Below are positions 37,405-45,274 of a DNA stretch of 45,274 nt, in pieces (within the stretch, counting starts at the first letter, position 1; each line of letters opens with the position of its first letter). A program made the translations under genes and the position numbers. Below the pieces are notes generated by a model. That model ran no database searches. It was not told the DNA's origin and was given only the letters and a program-made list of their open reading frames with translations. This stretch comes from Bacteroides rodentium JCM 16496 (GTDB lineage: Bacteria; Bacteroidota; Bacteroidia; Bacteroidales; Bacteroidaceae): contig NZ_BAKJ01000041.1 in NCBI RefSeq assembly GCF_000614125.1, forward strand, positions 1 through 45,274, in the 5' to 3' direction.

Positions 37405-38753
37405 ATGGCAAATGTAATTAAGTTACGTAAAGGCCTTGACATCAACCTGAAAGGCGCTGCTGCCCAGGAACTTGTGTCTGTTAAGGAACCGGGATTCTAT
37501 TCGCTGGTTCCCGATGACTATACAGGCATTACTCCGAAAGTAGTGGTGAAAGAGCAGGAATATGTGATGGCCGGGGGACCCTTGTTTATCGACAAGAATC
37601 ATCCTGAATTGAAATTTGTTTCGCCCGTTAGCGGCGTAGTGACAAGCGTGGAGCGTGGTGCACGCCGCAAGGTGCTGAACATCGTCGTAGAGGCCGCCGC
37701 TGAGCAAGACTATGAAGAATTCGGCAAGATGGACCCGTCCAAGATGAGCGGCCAGCAGGTAAAGGAAGCTCTTTTGCAGGCAGGTATGTTCGCTTTCATC
37801 CGCCAACGTCCGTATGACGTTATCGCTGACCCGACGGTGACTCCGAAAGCTATCTTCATTTCGGCTTTCGACAGCAATCCGCTGGCTCCCGATTTCGAAT
37901 TTGCGCTGAAGGGAGAAGAAGCAAACTTCCAGACGGGACTCGACGCTTTGTCAAAGATGGCAAAGACGTATCTGGGCATTAGTGTAAAACAAAAGTCTGC
38001 TGCTCTTGTGCAGGCAAAGAACGTTACCGTAACAGCTTTCGACGGACCACATCCGGCAGGCAACGTGGGTGTACAGATTAATCATATCTCTCCGGTAGTG
38101 AAGGGTGAAACGGTCTGGACCATCAGTGCCGAAGCCGTACTCTTCATCGGACGTTTGATGAATACCGGTCGTGTGGACATGACCCGCACGGTGGCTGTAA
38201 CAGGTTCCGAAGTGTTGAAACCCGCTTATTGCAAGCTGAAAGTCGGCGCTCTGCTGACAAACGTTTTCAAAGGCAACGTGACTACCGACAAAGACCTCCG
38301 CTATATCAGCGGCAACGTGCTGACCGGTAAGAAAGTTTCTCCGAACGGTTTCCTTGGTTCTTTCGACAGCCAACTGACCGTTATTCCCGAAGGAGATGAA
38401 ATCCATGAAATGTTGGGTTGGATTATGCCGCGCTTCAATCAGTTCAGCGTCAACCGCTCTTACTTCAGCTGGTTGATGGGCAAGAAGGAATATGTGATAG
38501 ATGCCCGTATCAAGGGTGGTGAACGTCACATGATTATGTCGGGCGAATACGACCGAGTATTCCCGATGGATATCTTCCCCGAATATCTGGTGAAAGCAAT
38601 CATTGCAGGTGATATCGACCGTATGGAGGCTTTGGTATCTACGAAGTAGCTCCCGAAGACTTCGCTCTCTGCGAATTCGTATGTTCTTCCAAGGTGGAAG
38701 TGCAGCGCATCGTACGTGCAGGACTCGATATGCTTCGTGCCGAAATGGCATAA
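37405..38753 (+). CDS. nqrA: Na+-translocating NADH:quinone reductase subunit A (frameshifted near the end)
   Basis: Peripheral cytoplasmic subunit A of the Na+-pumping NADH:ubiquinone/menaquinone oxidoreductase. The start MANVIKLRKGLDINLKGAA and the Rnf-barrel-like region are typical. The frame stops at 38649 after DRMEALVSTK. Restoring one G at 38634-38635 (TTGGGTATC) continues with LGIYEVAPEDFALCEFVCSS and ends at 38753. Corrected length is 449 aa, normal for NqrA. I chose the ATG at 37405 because the longer frame would run back through the terminator and promoter. It is first in the operon nqrABCDEF. Confidence 0.95.
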
Positions 38754-38762
38754 TCGGGGCGT

Positions 38763-38803
38763 ATGGCAAATCGTAAATTGTAAATCGTAAAATCGTAAAT
38801 ATA
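38763..38803. repeat. Short direct repeats between nqrA and nqrB
   Basis: AAATCGTAAA / AAATTGTAAA / AAATCGTAAA-type units in tandem fill most of the 53-base spacer. Confidence 0.5.
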
Positions 38804-38806
38804 TTA

Positions 38807-39976
38807 ATGAAAGCGTTAAGAAATTATCTCGATAAGATAAAGCCGAACTTTGAAGAAGGCGGCAAATTCCACGCATTTCGTTCGGTGTTCGACGGCTTCG
38901 AAACATTCTTGTTCGTGCCCAATGCCACTTCGAAATCGGGAACGCATATTCACGACTCCATTGACAGCAAACGCATCATGTCGATGGTGGTCATTGCGTT
39001 AGTACCGGCGCTGCTGTTCGGTATGTATAACGTAGGTTACCAGCATTTCCACGCTACCGGTGCTGCCGGAGGCTTCTGGGAGATGTTCATCTACGGTTTT
39101 CTGGCTGTATTGCCAAAAATCATTGTATCTTATGTAGTAGGTCTCGGCATTGAGTTCGTAGTGGCTCAGTGGAAGAAGGAGGAGATTCAGGAAGGCTTCC
39201 TGGTTTCCGGTATCTTGATTCCGATGATTGTTCCGGTAGACTGCCCGTTGTGGATTTTGGCGGTGGCTACTGCATTCTCTGTAATTTTTGCTAAGGAAGT
39301 ATTCGGTGGTACGGGTATGAACGTGTTCAACGTTGCTTTGATTACCCGTGCATTCTTATTCTTTGCTTATCCTACGAAGATGTCCGGTGATGCCGTTTGG
39401 GTATCGGGCGACAGTATCTTTGGTCTGGGTCAGTCGGTAGACGGATTGACTGTAGCTACTCCGCTGGGTGCAGCCGCTACCTCGGGCACCGTTCCGGAGT
39501 TCTCTTGGGACATGGTGACCGGCCTTATTCCGGGTTCTATCGGTGAGACAAGCGTTATCGCCATCGCTCTGGGTGCCATTCTGCTGTTGTGGACGGGCAT
39601 TGCAAGCTGGAAGACGATGTTCTCCGTATTCGTAGGCGGTGCCTTCATGGCATGGGTGTTCAATGCAATCGGTCCCGACACTCCGATGGCACAGATGCCT
39701 TGGTACGAACACCTCGTGCTGGGCGGTTTCTGCTTCGGTGCTGTGTTTATGGCTACCGACCCCGTTACATCGGCACGTACAGAGACCGGTAAGTACATCT
39801 TCGGATTTCTGATTGGTGCCATGGCTATCATCATCCGTGTGCTCAACCCCGGTTACCCCGAAGGTATGATGCTTGCCATCCTGCTGATGAATATCTTCGC
39901 TCCGCTGATTGACTACTGTGTAGTACAAGGCAACATCAGCCGTCGCGAGAAACGTGCAATCAAGTCTAACAATTAA
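38807..39976 (+). CDS. nqrB: Na+-NQR subunit B
   Basis: A 389-aa integral membrane subunit of the NqrB/RnfD family, holding covalent FMN, riboflavin and the main Na+ channel. The start MKALRNYLDKIKPNFEEGGK and about ten membrane helices are clear. The FMN-attachment threonine should lie in VDGLTVATPLG, a variant of the usual SGAT motif. The frame is intact. It is followed by nqrC after 14 bases. Confidence 0.96.
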   Translation: MKALRNYLDKIKPNFEEGGKFHAFRSVFDGFETFLFVPNATSKSGTHIHDSIDSKRIMSMVVIALVPALLFGMYNVGYQHFHATGAAGGFWEMFIYGFLAVLPKIIVSYVVGLGIEFVVAQWKKEEIQEGFLVSGILIPMIVPVDCPLWILAVATAFSVIFAKEVFGGTGMNVFNVALITRAFLFFAYPTKMSGDAVWVSGDSIFGLGQSVDGLTVATPLGAAATSGTVPEFSWDMVTGLIPGSIGETSVIAIALGAILLLWTGIASWKTMFSVFVGGAFMAWVFNAIGPDTPMAQMPWYEHLVLGGFCFGAVFMATDPVTSARTETGKYIFGFLIGAMAIIIRVLNPGYPEGMMLAILLMNIFAPLIDYCVVQGNISRREKRAIKSNN

Positions 39977-39990
39977 ATACCGGAAAAGAA

Positions 39991-40680
39991 ATGAATACCA
40001 ATAGTAATAGTTATACTATCATTTATGCTTCGGTAATGGTTGTTATCGTTGCATTCCTGCTGGCATTCGTAAGTTCTTCCTTGCGCGAGACGCAGAACAA
40101 GAACGTGGAACTTGACACGAAGAAGCAGATTCTTGCTGCACTCAACATCAAGGACGTGAAGGATGCCGAAGCAGAATATAATAAATATGTAAAGGGCGAT
40201 ATGCTGATGAACGTTGACGGTACGCTAACAGAGAATACCGGCGCATTTGCTACCGCTTACGAGAAGGAAGCCAAAGAAAATAACCGTCTGCATGTATTCG
40301 TGGCAGAGGTTGACGGCGAGAAGAAATATGTATTCCCCGTTTACGGTGCCGGTCTTTGGGGCGCTATCTGGGGATATGTTGCGCTGAACAGTGACAAGGA
40401 TACCGTTTATGGTGTCTACTTTTCTCATGCCAGCGAGACTCCGGGTCTGGGTGCCGAAATTGCAAGTGCGCACTTCCAGGGAGAGTTCCCCGGCAAGAAG
40501 ACGCTTGAAAACGGCGAGGTGGCTCTCGGTGTTGTGAAGAACGGCAAGGTAGAGAAACCTGACTATCAGGTGGACGGCATTTCCGGTGGTACCATCACTT
40601 CTGTAGGTGTGGATGCCATGTTGAAGGCTTGTCTGAGCAGCTACAAGAACTTTTTAACTAATAATAATGAGGAGGAATAA
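39991..40680 (+). CDS. nqrC: Na+-NQR subunit C
   Basis: A 229-aa subunit with one N-terminal membrane helix (TIIYASVMVVIVAFLLAFVS) and a periplasmic FMN-binding domain. The flavin-attachment threonine is Thr201 in GISGGTITSVG, matching the family S-G-A/G-T motif. GAGLWGAIWGYVALNSD is also typical. The frame is intact. Its last codons carry the Shine-Dalgarno-like GAGGAGG for nqrD. Confidence 0.96.
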   Translation: MNTNSNSYTIIYASVMVVIVAFLLAFVSSSLRETQNKNVELDTKKQILAALNIKDVKDAEAEYNKYVKGDMLMNVDGTLTENTGAFATAYEKEAKENNRLHVFVAEVDGEKKYVFPVYGAGLWGAIWGYVALNSDKDTVYGVYFSHASETPGLGAEIASAHFQGEFPGKKTLENGEVALGVVKNGKVEKPDYQVDGISGGTITSVGVDAMLKACLSSYKNFLTNNNEEE

Positions 40681-40684
40681 GAAT

Positions 40685-41323
40685 ATGGGACAATTGTTTT
40701 CAAAGAAGAATAAAGAAGTATTCTCTACTCCGCTGGGACTGAACAACCCCGTTACCGTGCAGGTATTGGGTATCTGTTCTGCTTTGGCTGTTACTGCCAA
40801 GCTGGAGCCCGCTATCGTGATGGGGCTATCGGTAACAGTGATTACGGCATTTGCCAACGTAGTGATTTCACTACTGCGCAAGACGATTCCCAACCGTATC
40901 CGTATCATCGTTCAGCTGGTGGTTGTTGCCGCGTTGGTTACTATTGTAAGTGAGATTCTGAAAGCTTTTGCTTATGATGTAAGTGTGCAGCTTTCTGTAT
41001 ATGTAGGTCTGATTATTACCAACTGTATCCTGATGGGACGCTTGGAAGCATTTGCCATGCAGAACGGTCCTTGGGAGTCTTTCCTTGACGGTGTGGGTAA
41101 TGGTTTGGGATATGCCAAGATTCTGGTAATCGTAGCCTTCTTCCGCGAGCTTCTGGGTTCGGGAACACTGCTCGGTTTCAACATCTTGAACTATGAACCT
41201 CTGCAGAAGTTGGGCTATGTGAACAACGGCTTGATGCTGATGCCGCCAATGGCGTTGATTCTCTGCGCTTGCATCATCTGGTATCAGCGTGCACGTCACA
41301 AAGAATTGCAAGAAAAGCAGTAA
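40685..41323 (+). CDS. nqrD: Na+-NQR subunit D
   Basis: A 212-aa membrane subunit with six helices, paired with NqrE around a membrane iron centre. I chose the ATG at 40685 (MGQLFSKKNKEV), 4 bases after the nqrC stop; an upstream ATG at 40667 would overlap nqrC and adds an unlikely MRRNKN. Conserved parts include LGICSALAVTAKLEPAIVMG and TNCILMGRLEAFAMQNGP. The frame is intact. Confidence 0.95.
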   Translation: MGQLFSKKNKEVFSTPLGLNNPVTVQVLGICSALAVTAKLEPAIVMGLSVTVITAFANVVISLLRKTIPNRIRIIVQLVVVAALVTIVSEILKAFAYDVSVQLSVYVGLIITNCILMGRLEAFAMQNGPWESFLDGVGNGLGYAKILVIVAFFRELLGSGTLLGFNILNYEPLQKLGYVNNGLMLMPPMALILCACIIWYQRARHKELQEKQ

Positions 41324-41329
41324 TAAATA

Positions 41330-41430
41330 AATGAAGAATGAAAAATGAAAGAATGAAAAATGGGCTGCTCTGCTGCAGTACAAGTTCTCATTGCTTTAAT
41401 TCTTTAATTCTTTAATTCTTAATTTATCGA
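41330..41430. repeat. AT-rich repeat spacer between nqrD and nqrE
   Basis: GAATGAAAAATGAAAGAATG-type units on the left and three TTTAATTC units on the right are separated by CTGCTCTGCTGCAG. The two sides are loosely complementary, so the transcript could fold. This 113-base spacer is unusually long for the inside of an nqr operon. Confidence 0.6.
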
Positions 41431-41436
41431 AGAGAT

Positions 41437-42063
41437 ATGGAACATTTAATAAGTTTATTCGTCCGCTCTATCTTTGTGGACAACATGATATTCGCGTTCT
41501 TCCTCGGTATGTGTTCTTACCTTGCCGTATCGAAGAATGTGAAGACTGCCGTGGGACTGGGTATCGCCGTAACTTTCGTGTTGGTGGTTACGCTTCCGGT
41601 CAACTATTTATTGCAGACCAAGGTGCTGGCTGCCAACGCAATCATTGAAGGCGTTGACCTCAGCTTCCTGAGCTTTATTCTTTTCATTGCTGTAATTGCA
41701 GCTATCGTTCAGTTGGTGGAAATGATTGTAGAGCGTTTCAGCCCTTCGCTGTATGCTTCACTGGGTATCTTCCTGCCGCTGATAGCTGTAAACTGTGCCA
41801 TCATGGGAGCTTCTCTTTTCATGCAGCAACGCATCACATTGGGCGAGAGCGACCCGAAATTCATCGGTGGTATTGCTGATGCTGTCTCTTATGCATTGGG
41901 TTCCGGTATCGGCTGGTTGCTGGCTATCGTAGGTCTGGCTGCCATCCGTGAGAAAATGGCCTATTCTGACGTTCCGGCTCCACTGAAAGGACTGGGCATC
42001 ACGTTTATCACTGTAGGTCTGATGGCAATGGCATTTATGTGTTTCTCTGGTTTGAACATCTAA
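41437..42063 (+). CDS. nqrE: Na+-NQR subunit E
   Basis: A 208-aa membrane subunit homologous to NqrD with inverted topology. The start MEHLISLFVRSIFVDNMIFA and the motifs FFLGMCSYLAVSK and VNCAIMGASLFMQQR are typical; the conserved cysteines in these segments fit the membrane iron-site ligands. The frame is intact, and nqrF starts 17 bases later. Confidence 0.96.
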   Translation: MEHLISLFVRSIFVDNMIFAFFLGMCSYLAVSKNVKTAVGLGIAVTFVLVVTLPVNYLLQTKVLAANAIIEGVDLSFLSFILFIAVIAAIVQLVEMIVERFSPSLYASLGIFLPLIAVNCAIMGASLFMQQRITLGESDPKFIGGIADAVSYALGSGIGWLLAIVGLAAIREKMAYSDVPAPLKGLGITFITVGLMAMAFMCFSGLNI

Positions 42064-42080
42064 AAGAAAGGAATAAAACA

Positions 42081-43355
42081 ATGGATATGAATATGATATT
42101 AGCAAGCATTGGAGTATTCCTCGTGGTTGTTATCCTGCTTGTTGTTATCCTGCTGGTTGCCAAGAATTTCTTGGTGCCTTCGGGTAATGTAAAACTGACT
42201 ATCAATGGTGATAAGGAATTGGACGTAGCTTCCGGTTCTACATTGCTGAATACGCTGTCTGTAAACGGTGTGTTCCTTTCCTCCGCTTGTGGTGGTAAAG
42301 GTTCCTGCGGACAGTGCAAATGCCAGGTGATGGAAGGTGGAGGTGAAATCCTGCCTTCTGAGACTCCGCATTTCAGCCGTAAGCAAATACAAGACCACTG
42401 GCGTCTGGGTTGCCAGGTGAAGGTGAAAGGTGATATGGCCATCAAGGTTCCCGAAAGCGTACTGGGCGTGAAAGAGTGGGAGTGCGAAGTTATCTCCAAC
42501 AAGAATGTGGCTACGTTCATCAAAGAGTTTATCGTTGCATTACCCAAAGGCGAGCATATGGATTTCGTCCCGGGTTCTTATGCGCAGATTAAGATTCCTA
42601 AATATTCAATGGATTATGATAAGGATATCGATAAGGAGCTTATTGGTAAGGAATACTTGCCTGCATGGGAGAAATTCGGTCTGATGGGCTTGAAGTGCCG
42701 CAACGATGAAGAAACTATCCGTGCTTACTCTATGGCCAACTATCCTGCTGAGGGCGACCGCATCATGTTGACTGTACGTATCGCTACTCCTCCGTTCAAA
42801 CCGAAAGACCAGGGTCCGGGCTTCATGGATGTAATGCCGGGCATCGCTTCTTCTTATATCTTCACGCTGAAACCGGGTGATAAGGTAATCATGAGTGGTC
42901 CTTACGGAGACTTCCATCCGATATTCGACTCCAAGAAGGAAATGATGTGGGTCGGCGGTGGTGCCGGTATGGCTCCGTTGCGTGCGCAGATTATGCATAT
43001 GACGAAGACACTGCACACTACAGATCGCGTAATGAACTACTTCTACGGTGCTCGTGCATTGAACGAAGTGTTCTACCTGGAAGACTTCCTGCAGATAGAA
43101 AAGGATTTCCCCAACTTCAAGTTCCACCTTGCATTGGACCGTCCCGACCCTGCAGCCGATGCAGCGGGCGTGAAGTATACTCCGGGTTTCGTACACAATG
43201 TAATCTACGAAACTTATTTGAAAGACCACGAAGCTCCCGAAGACATCGAATACTACATGTGTGGTCCCGGCCCGATGTCGAAGGCTGTTGAGAAGATGCT
43301 TGACGACCTCGGCGTTCCGGCTCAGAACTTGATGTTCGACAACTTTGGCGGATAA
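42081..43355 (+). CDS. nqrF: Na+-NQR subunit F (NADH-oxidising)
   Basis: A 424-aa subunit where NADH is oxidised. In order: one membrane helix (residues 6-30), a 2Fe-2S ferredoxin domain with C70, C76, C79 and C111 (ACGGKGSCGQC), an FAD domain with RAYSMANYP, and an NADH domain with VGGGAGMAPLRAQI and YYMCGPGPM. It ends in NLMFDNFGG, as the family does. I chose the ATG at 42081 because it gives the standard N-terminal anchor; the longer frame overlaps nqrE. Last gene of the operon, followed by a terminator. Confidence 0.97.
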   Translation: MDMNMILASIGVFLVVVILLVVILLVAKNFLVPSGNVKLTINGDKELDVASGSTLLNTLSVNGVFLSSACGGKGSCGQCKCQVMEGGGEILPSETPHFSRKQIQDHWRLGCQVKVKGDMAIKVPESVLGVKEWECEVISNKNVATFIKEFIVALPKGEHMDFVPGSYAQIKIPKYSMDYDKDIDKELIGKEYLPAWEKFGLMGLKCRNDEETIRAYSMANYPAEGDRIMLTVRIATPPFKPKDQGPGFMDVMPGIASSYIFTLKPGDKVIMSGPYGDFHPIFDSKKEMMWVGGGAGMAPLRAQIMHMTKTLHTTDRVMNYFYGARALNEVFYLEDFLQIEKDFPNFKFHLALDRPDPAADAAGVKYTPGFVHNVIYETYLKDHEAPEDIEYYMCGPGPMSKAVEKMLDDLGVPAQNLMFDNFGG

Positions 43356-43386
43356 TCTTTCTTATCCACCTTGAGATAACAAAAAA

Positions 43387-43411
43387 ACTCCGGCTTTGCC
43401 GGAGTTTTTTT
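43387..43411. terminator. Terminator closing the nqr operon
   Basis: Perfect stem ACTCCGGC / GCCGGAGT (43387-43404) preceded by seven As and followed by Ts, so it can also serve the convergent deaminase operon. Confidence 0.9.
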
Positions 43412-43432
43412 ATTGTTTCTGAATGCTGGCGT

Positions 43433-43978
43433 TTAGTATTCCACCTTATCCTCTTTCTTCATCCATAAATCGAATGCTTTGATGGCTTCTTCGGGCAACA
43501 AAATTTTTGATGGCAGGCGGCGTTGGTCTTTGGGAAGTTCCAGTTCATCGTAGATGAAAGAGTCATCAAAGCCGATATTTTGGGCATCGGTCTTGTTGTT
43601 GCCATAGTATATTTTATCCAAATGTGCCCAATAGATGGCACCTAGACACATAGGGCATGGTTCGCACGAGGTATAGATTTCGCATCCGCTCAAGTCGAAT
43701 GTATTCAATTCGTGGCAGGCGGCACGGATGGCGCTTACTTCGGCATGGGCAGTGGGGTCATGACTGGCCGTTACACGATTTACTCCCGTAGCAATTATTT
43801 CACCTTCACGGGCAATGACTGCGCCAAAAGGACCTCCACCATTCTTTACATTCTCGATGGAGAGTGTAATGGCTGTTCGCATCAGTTCTTCTTGGGTCAT
43901 AATTTCCTGTTCTTTGTTACATGAAATGAAGATAAGAAAAAGAAGCGAGATAAAAAAAGATTCTTTACAGTATTTCAT
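43433..43978 (-). CDS. Guanine deaminase-like enzyme with lipoprotein signal
   Basis: A 181-aa zinc deaminase of the CDA/tRNA-adenosine-deaminase-like fold, closest to bacterial guanine deaminases (GGGPFGAVIA; FDLWMKKEDKVEY end). Zinc ligands are H78 in THAE-type TAHAE (E80 is the proton shuttle) and C108 and C111 in EPCPMC. The frame begins with MKYCKESFFISLLFLIFISC, a lipoprotein signal with lipobox ending at C20, and then NKEQE. The ATG at 43978 is 11 bases after the upstream gene's stop, which supports this start. The alternative cytosolic start at 43900 (MTQEELMR) matches the usual guanine deaminase N-terminus, so the extension may be an addition or a false start. Confidence 0.82.
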   Translation of the reverse strand: MKYCKESFFISLLFLIFISCNKEQEIMTQEELMRTAITLSIENVKNGGGPFGAVIAREGEIIATGVNRVTASHDPTAHAEVSAIRAACHELNTFDLSGCEIYTSCEPCPMCLGAIYWAHLDKIYYGNNKTDAQNIGFDDSFIYDELELPKDQRRLPSKILLPEEAIKAFDLWMKKEDKVEY

Positions 43979-43989
43979 ATTGTTTATGA

Positions 43990-44877
43990 TTATCGGCTGA
44001 TTACCACCAATGTTTCTCCTTTGTCCAGGGCTGTCTTTATTTCTTTTTCGCCGCGGGTCACTTTGCATAGGCTGAGGTCATCGCCCATTACTTCTTCTAC
44101 TTTCAGGCGGCCTATTTCTTGACGGGCTTCACGTCCAGCGATGTTTTTTAGTATATAGACGTTGAATTGCTGTCCTTCGCCCACGTGGTAGATACCTCCC
44201 AAGTCGATATATACCGTGCGCTGCTTCTCCTTCTTCTCTTCACCGCGCTCCACGATAGAGGCATGTAGGGGGAAGTTGCCGTTGTAGTAGTTGGCGATGC
44301 GTTCGGAGAGGCGGGCGATGGCATCGTTCAGCGCCTTGTCGGCAGAGGTCATCCAAGACATGTCGCTGTCGGTGATGCTGAATATGCGGCTATCCACAGC
44401 TTCATCCGTGCGGGCATCCTTCAGATTGAGGGTGACGTTGACTAGCACCTTGTAGTTCTGTTCGGCGGGTTTATCTTTCACGGCATTTGGAGTGAGTTGC
44501 GAGATGCCGGTGATGCTGTTGATGGTGCCGTCCACGTAGAGAGCCTCTTCATTGTTGGCAAGTTCATCGGGATGAAACTCGCCGTCGATGGTGCGGAAGC
44601 GTACCACGTTGCTCAAGGCATTTACGATGGCTTCGCGCACAGAGGGGGCATATTCGTCGTGCTGGGTGGTGTTCTTTCCGGTGACGGCGGTCGTGGCGAG
44701 GTCGGTCAGGATACTACCCACGGTCTGTTTCTTCTGTGTCTTTGCTTTGTCCACGTAGCGGATGTCGCCCACGGACACCTTGATGAAACTGTTACGGGTA
44801 CTTTGTGCTCGTAACGATGCCGCTTGGGGCAACAGTGCCGAAAGCAGCAGGGCGGTGGTGAGGATGAATGTTTTCAT
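43990..44877 (-). CDS. Secreted CsgG/LpoB-like protein of unknown function
   Basis: A 295-aa protein with a signal peptide (about residues 1-25, ending LRAQ) and no lipobox. The layout is a beta strand (FIKVSVGDIRYVD), a helix with SVREAIVNALSNVVRFRTID, then strands (LYVDGTINSITGISQ, YKVLVNVTLNLKDARTDEAV), which resembles the CsgG/LpoB/TolB-N fold. The C-terminal ~80 residues (GGIYHVGEGQQFNVYILKNI) look like the small beta domain found in FlgT-type proteins. This is inference from pattern only. It is the gene just upstream of the deaminase and probably co-transcribed, so both may act in the envelope. Confidence 0.55.
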   Translation of the reverse strand: MKTFILTTALLLSALLPQAASLRAQSTRNSFIKVSVGDIRYVDKAKTQKKQTVGSILTDLATTAVTGKNTTQHDEYAPSVREAIVNALSNVVRFRTIDGEFHPDELANNEEALYVDGTINSITGISQLTPNAVKDKPAEQNYKVLVNVTLNLKDARTDEAVDSRIFSITDSDMSWMTSADKALNDAIARLSERIANYYNGNFPLHASIVERGEEKKEKQRTVYIDLGGIYHVGEGQQFNVYILKNIAGREARQEIGRLKVEEVMGDDLSLCKVTRGEKEIKTALDKGETLVVISR

Positions 44878-44907
44878 TTGTTTGATTTATGATTTATAAA
44901 TTATGAC

Positions 44908-45040
44908 TTACTTGTTTCTTTTCTTCCACAATGGGTTTTCTATCATTTTCAGCTTCTTTTCTTCGCCTGTGGTGGAGCGTGTCTCGATGTATTGTGTACC
45001 AGAGCCGAAGGGCGAAAAGGGATAAGATAAATGTTCTCAT
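44908..45040 (-). CDS. Possible tiny gene, frameshifted
   Basis: Starting at the ATG at 45040 the frame reads MRTFILSLF and then becomes implausible. One frame over, the sequence reads PFGSGTQYIETRSTTGEEKK and continues with a lysine-rich tail, ending at a stop at 44908, 30 bases before the CsgG-like gene. One extra base in the T run near 45017 would join them into about 43 aa. I do not recognise the product. The composition of the second part looks coding, and the position suggests an operon with the next gene. Confidence 0.3.
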
Positions 45041-45063
45041 GTTGTAAGTTATTAGTTGTTTAT

Positions 45064-45090
45064 CACAGAGGAACACAGAGTTCCACGGAG
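45064..45090. repeat. CACAGAGGAACACAGAGTTCC intergenic repeat
   Basis: An element with internal GGAAC-ACAGA-GTTCC dyad and repeated ACAGAG units. I believe this type of CACAGAGGAACACAGAG sequence is dispersed in Bacteroides intergenic regions, but this cannot be checked here. Confidence 0.4.
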
Positions 45091-45162
45091 TTTTTCTTTT
45101 TAAAGAGTCTCTTTTATAGTCGAACAGAATTGGTTTGCGAAAAAATACAGAGTGGCTTACTT

Positions 45163-45274
45163 CTCCTCCTCCGGGGAGGAGGAGTACCCGTAGGGGGAGG
45201 TGGTAGCGACACACACTGTACTATTTCTCATTGCTTTATGCTCCCTACCACCCCGCCCGTCGGGCACCCCTCCT
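45163..45274. repeat. Large GC-rich inverted repeat cut by the window end
   Basis: A small palindrome CTCCTCCTCC / GGGGAGGAGGAG (45163-45184) leads into a left arm at 45177-45206. That arm is the imperfect reverse complement of the last 30 bases of the window (45245-45274), with 24 of 30 positions paired. The GC content is far above the surrounding spacer. The element probably continues past the window edge. Confidence 0.65.

Noticed and set aside
1..45274. tRNA, rRNA, integrase or transposase genes
   Set aside because: None of the reading frames or sequence stretches I examined shows these; the inverted repeats have no transposase next to them.

Overview
The window looks like chromosomal DNA of a Bacteroides-type gut bacterium (order Bacteroidales). 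The signs are: Bacteroidales -7 promoter boxes (TAnnTTTG) ahead of many genes, a complete six-gene Na+-NQR operon, an Oar-type TonB-dependent receptor, a DUF5686 outer-membrane protein, a PepC-like C1 aminopeptidase with a signal peptide, and AT-rich repeats of the TTAATTTTTAATTT kind between genes. I see no rRNA, tRNA, CRISPR array, insertion sequence or prophage. This is ordinary core chromosome with a few peculiar genes and intergenic repeats.

Layout. 1-6.7 kb (+): pheT, a YebC-family regulator, a TSCPD protein, an Nramp metal transporter, exonuclease III, a C_GCAxxG_C_C protein and a small winged-helix protein. 6.7-9.9 kb (+): lepA and nhaA. 10-15.9 kb (+): a sensor kinase with a periplasmic substrate-binding-like domain, followed by an Oar-like TonB receptor. 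16-23.7 kb (-): a membrane endonuclease/phosphatase-fold protein, a D-2-hydroxyacid dehydrogenase, rarA, an internally deleted four-helix-bundle gene, a DUF5686 protein and a WecB-like epimerase homolog. 23.8-30.2 kb: a TRIC/UPF0126 membrane protein (+), an M16 peptidase (-), an ECF sigma factor (+) and a carboxyltransferase-domain protein (+). 30.2-35.6 kb (-): a hybrid histidine kinase behind a family-2 glycosyltransferase, and a BamA-like barrel protein. 35.8-43.4 kb (+): C1 peptidase and nqrABCDEF. 43.4-45.3 kb (-): a deaminase with a lipoprotein signal, a CsgG-like secreted protein, a possible tiny gene and a large inverted repeat cut by the window edge.

The strongest single pattern is that ten conserved genes (pheT, Nramp, nhaA, first kinase, TonB receptor, rarA, M16, glycosyltransferase, C1 peptidase, nqrA) are broken by a total of fifteen small indels. 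Nearly all are losses of one base in a short homopolymer, and in each case the correct protein continues at once in another frame. That fits uncorrected sequencing error far better than real decay, since pheT is essential. I therefore annotate these as full-length CDS and give the break points.

The biologically interesting items are: (i) a WecB-like protein lacking two catalytic residues; (ii) a carboxyltransferase protein whose C-terminal biotinyl-like domain lacks the biotin lysine; (iii) a guanine-deaminase-like enzyme with a lipoprotein signal; (iv) an exact 21-bp tandem array; (v) a four-copy TGATAGTTTTCACCCC-type palindromic element before the sigma factor; and (vi) several long intergenic inverted repeats. 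Na+ handling genes (NQR pump, NhaA antiporter) both lie in the window but are 28 kb apart.
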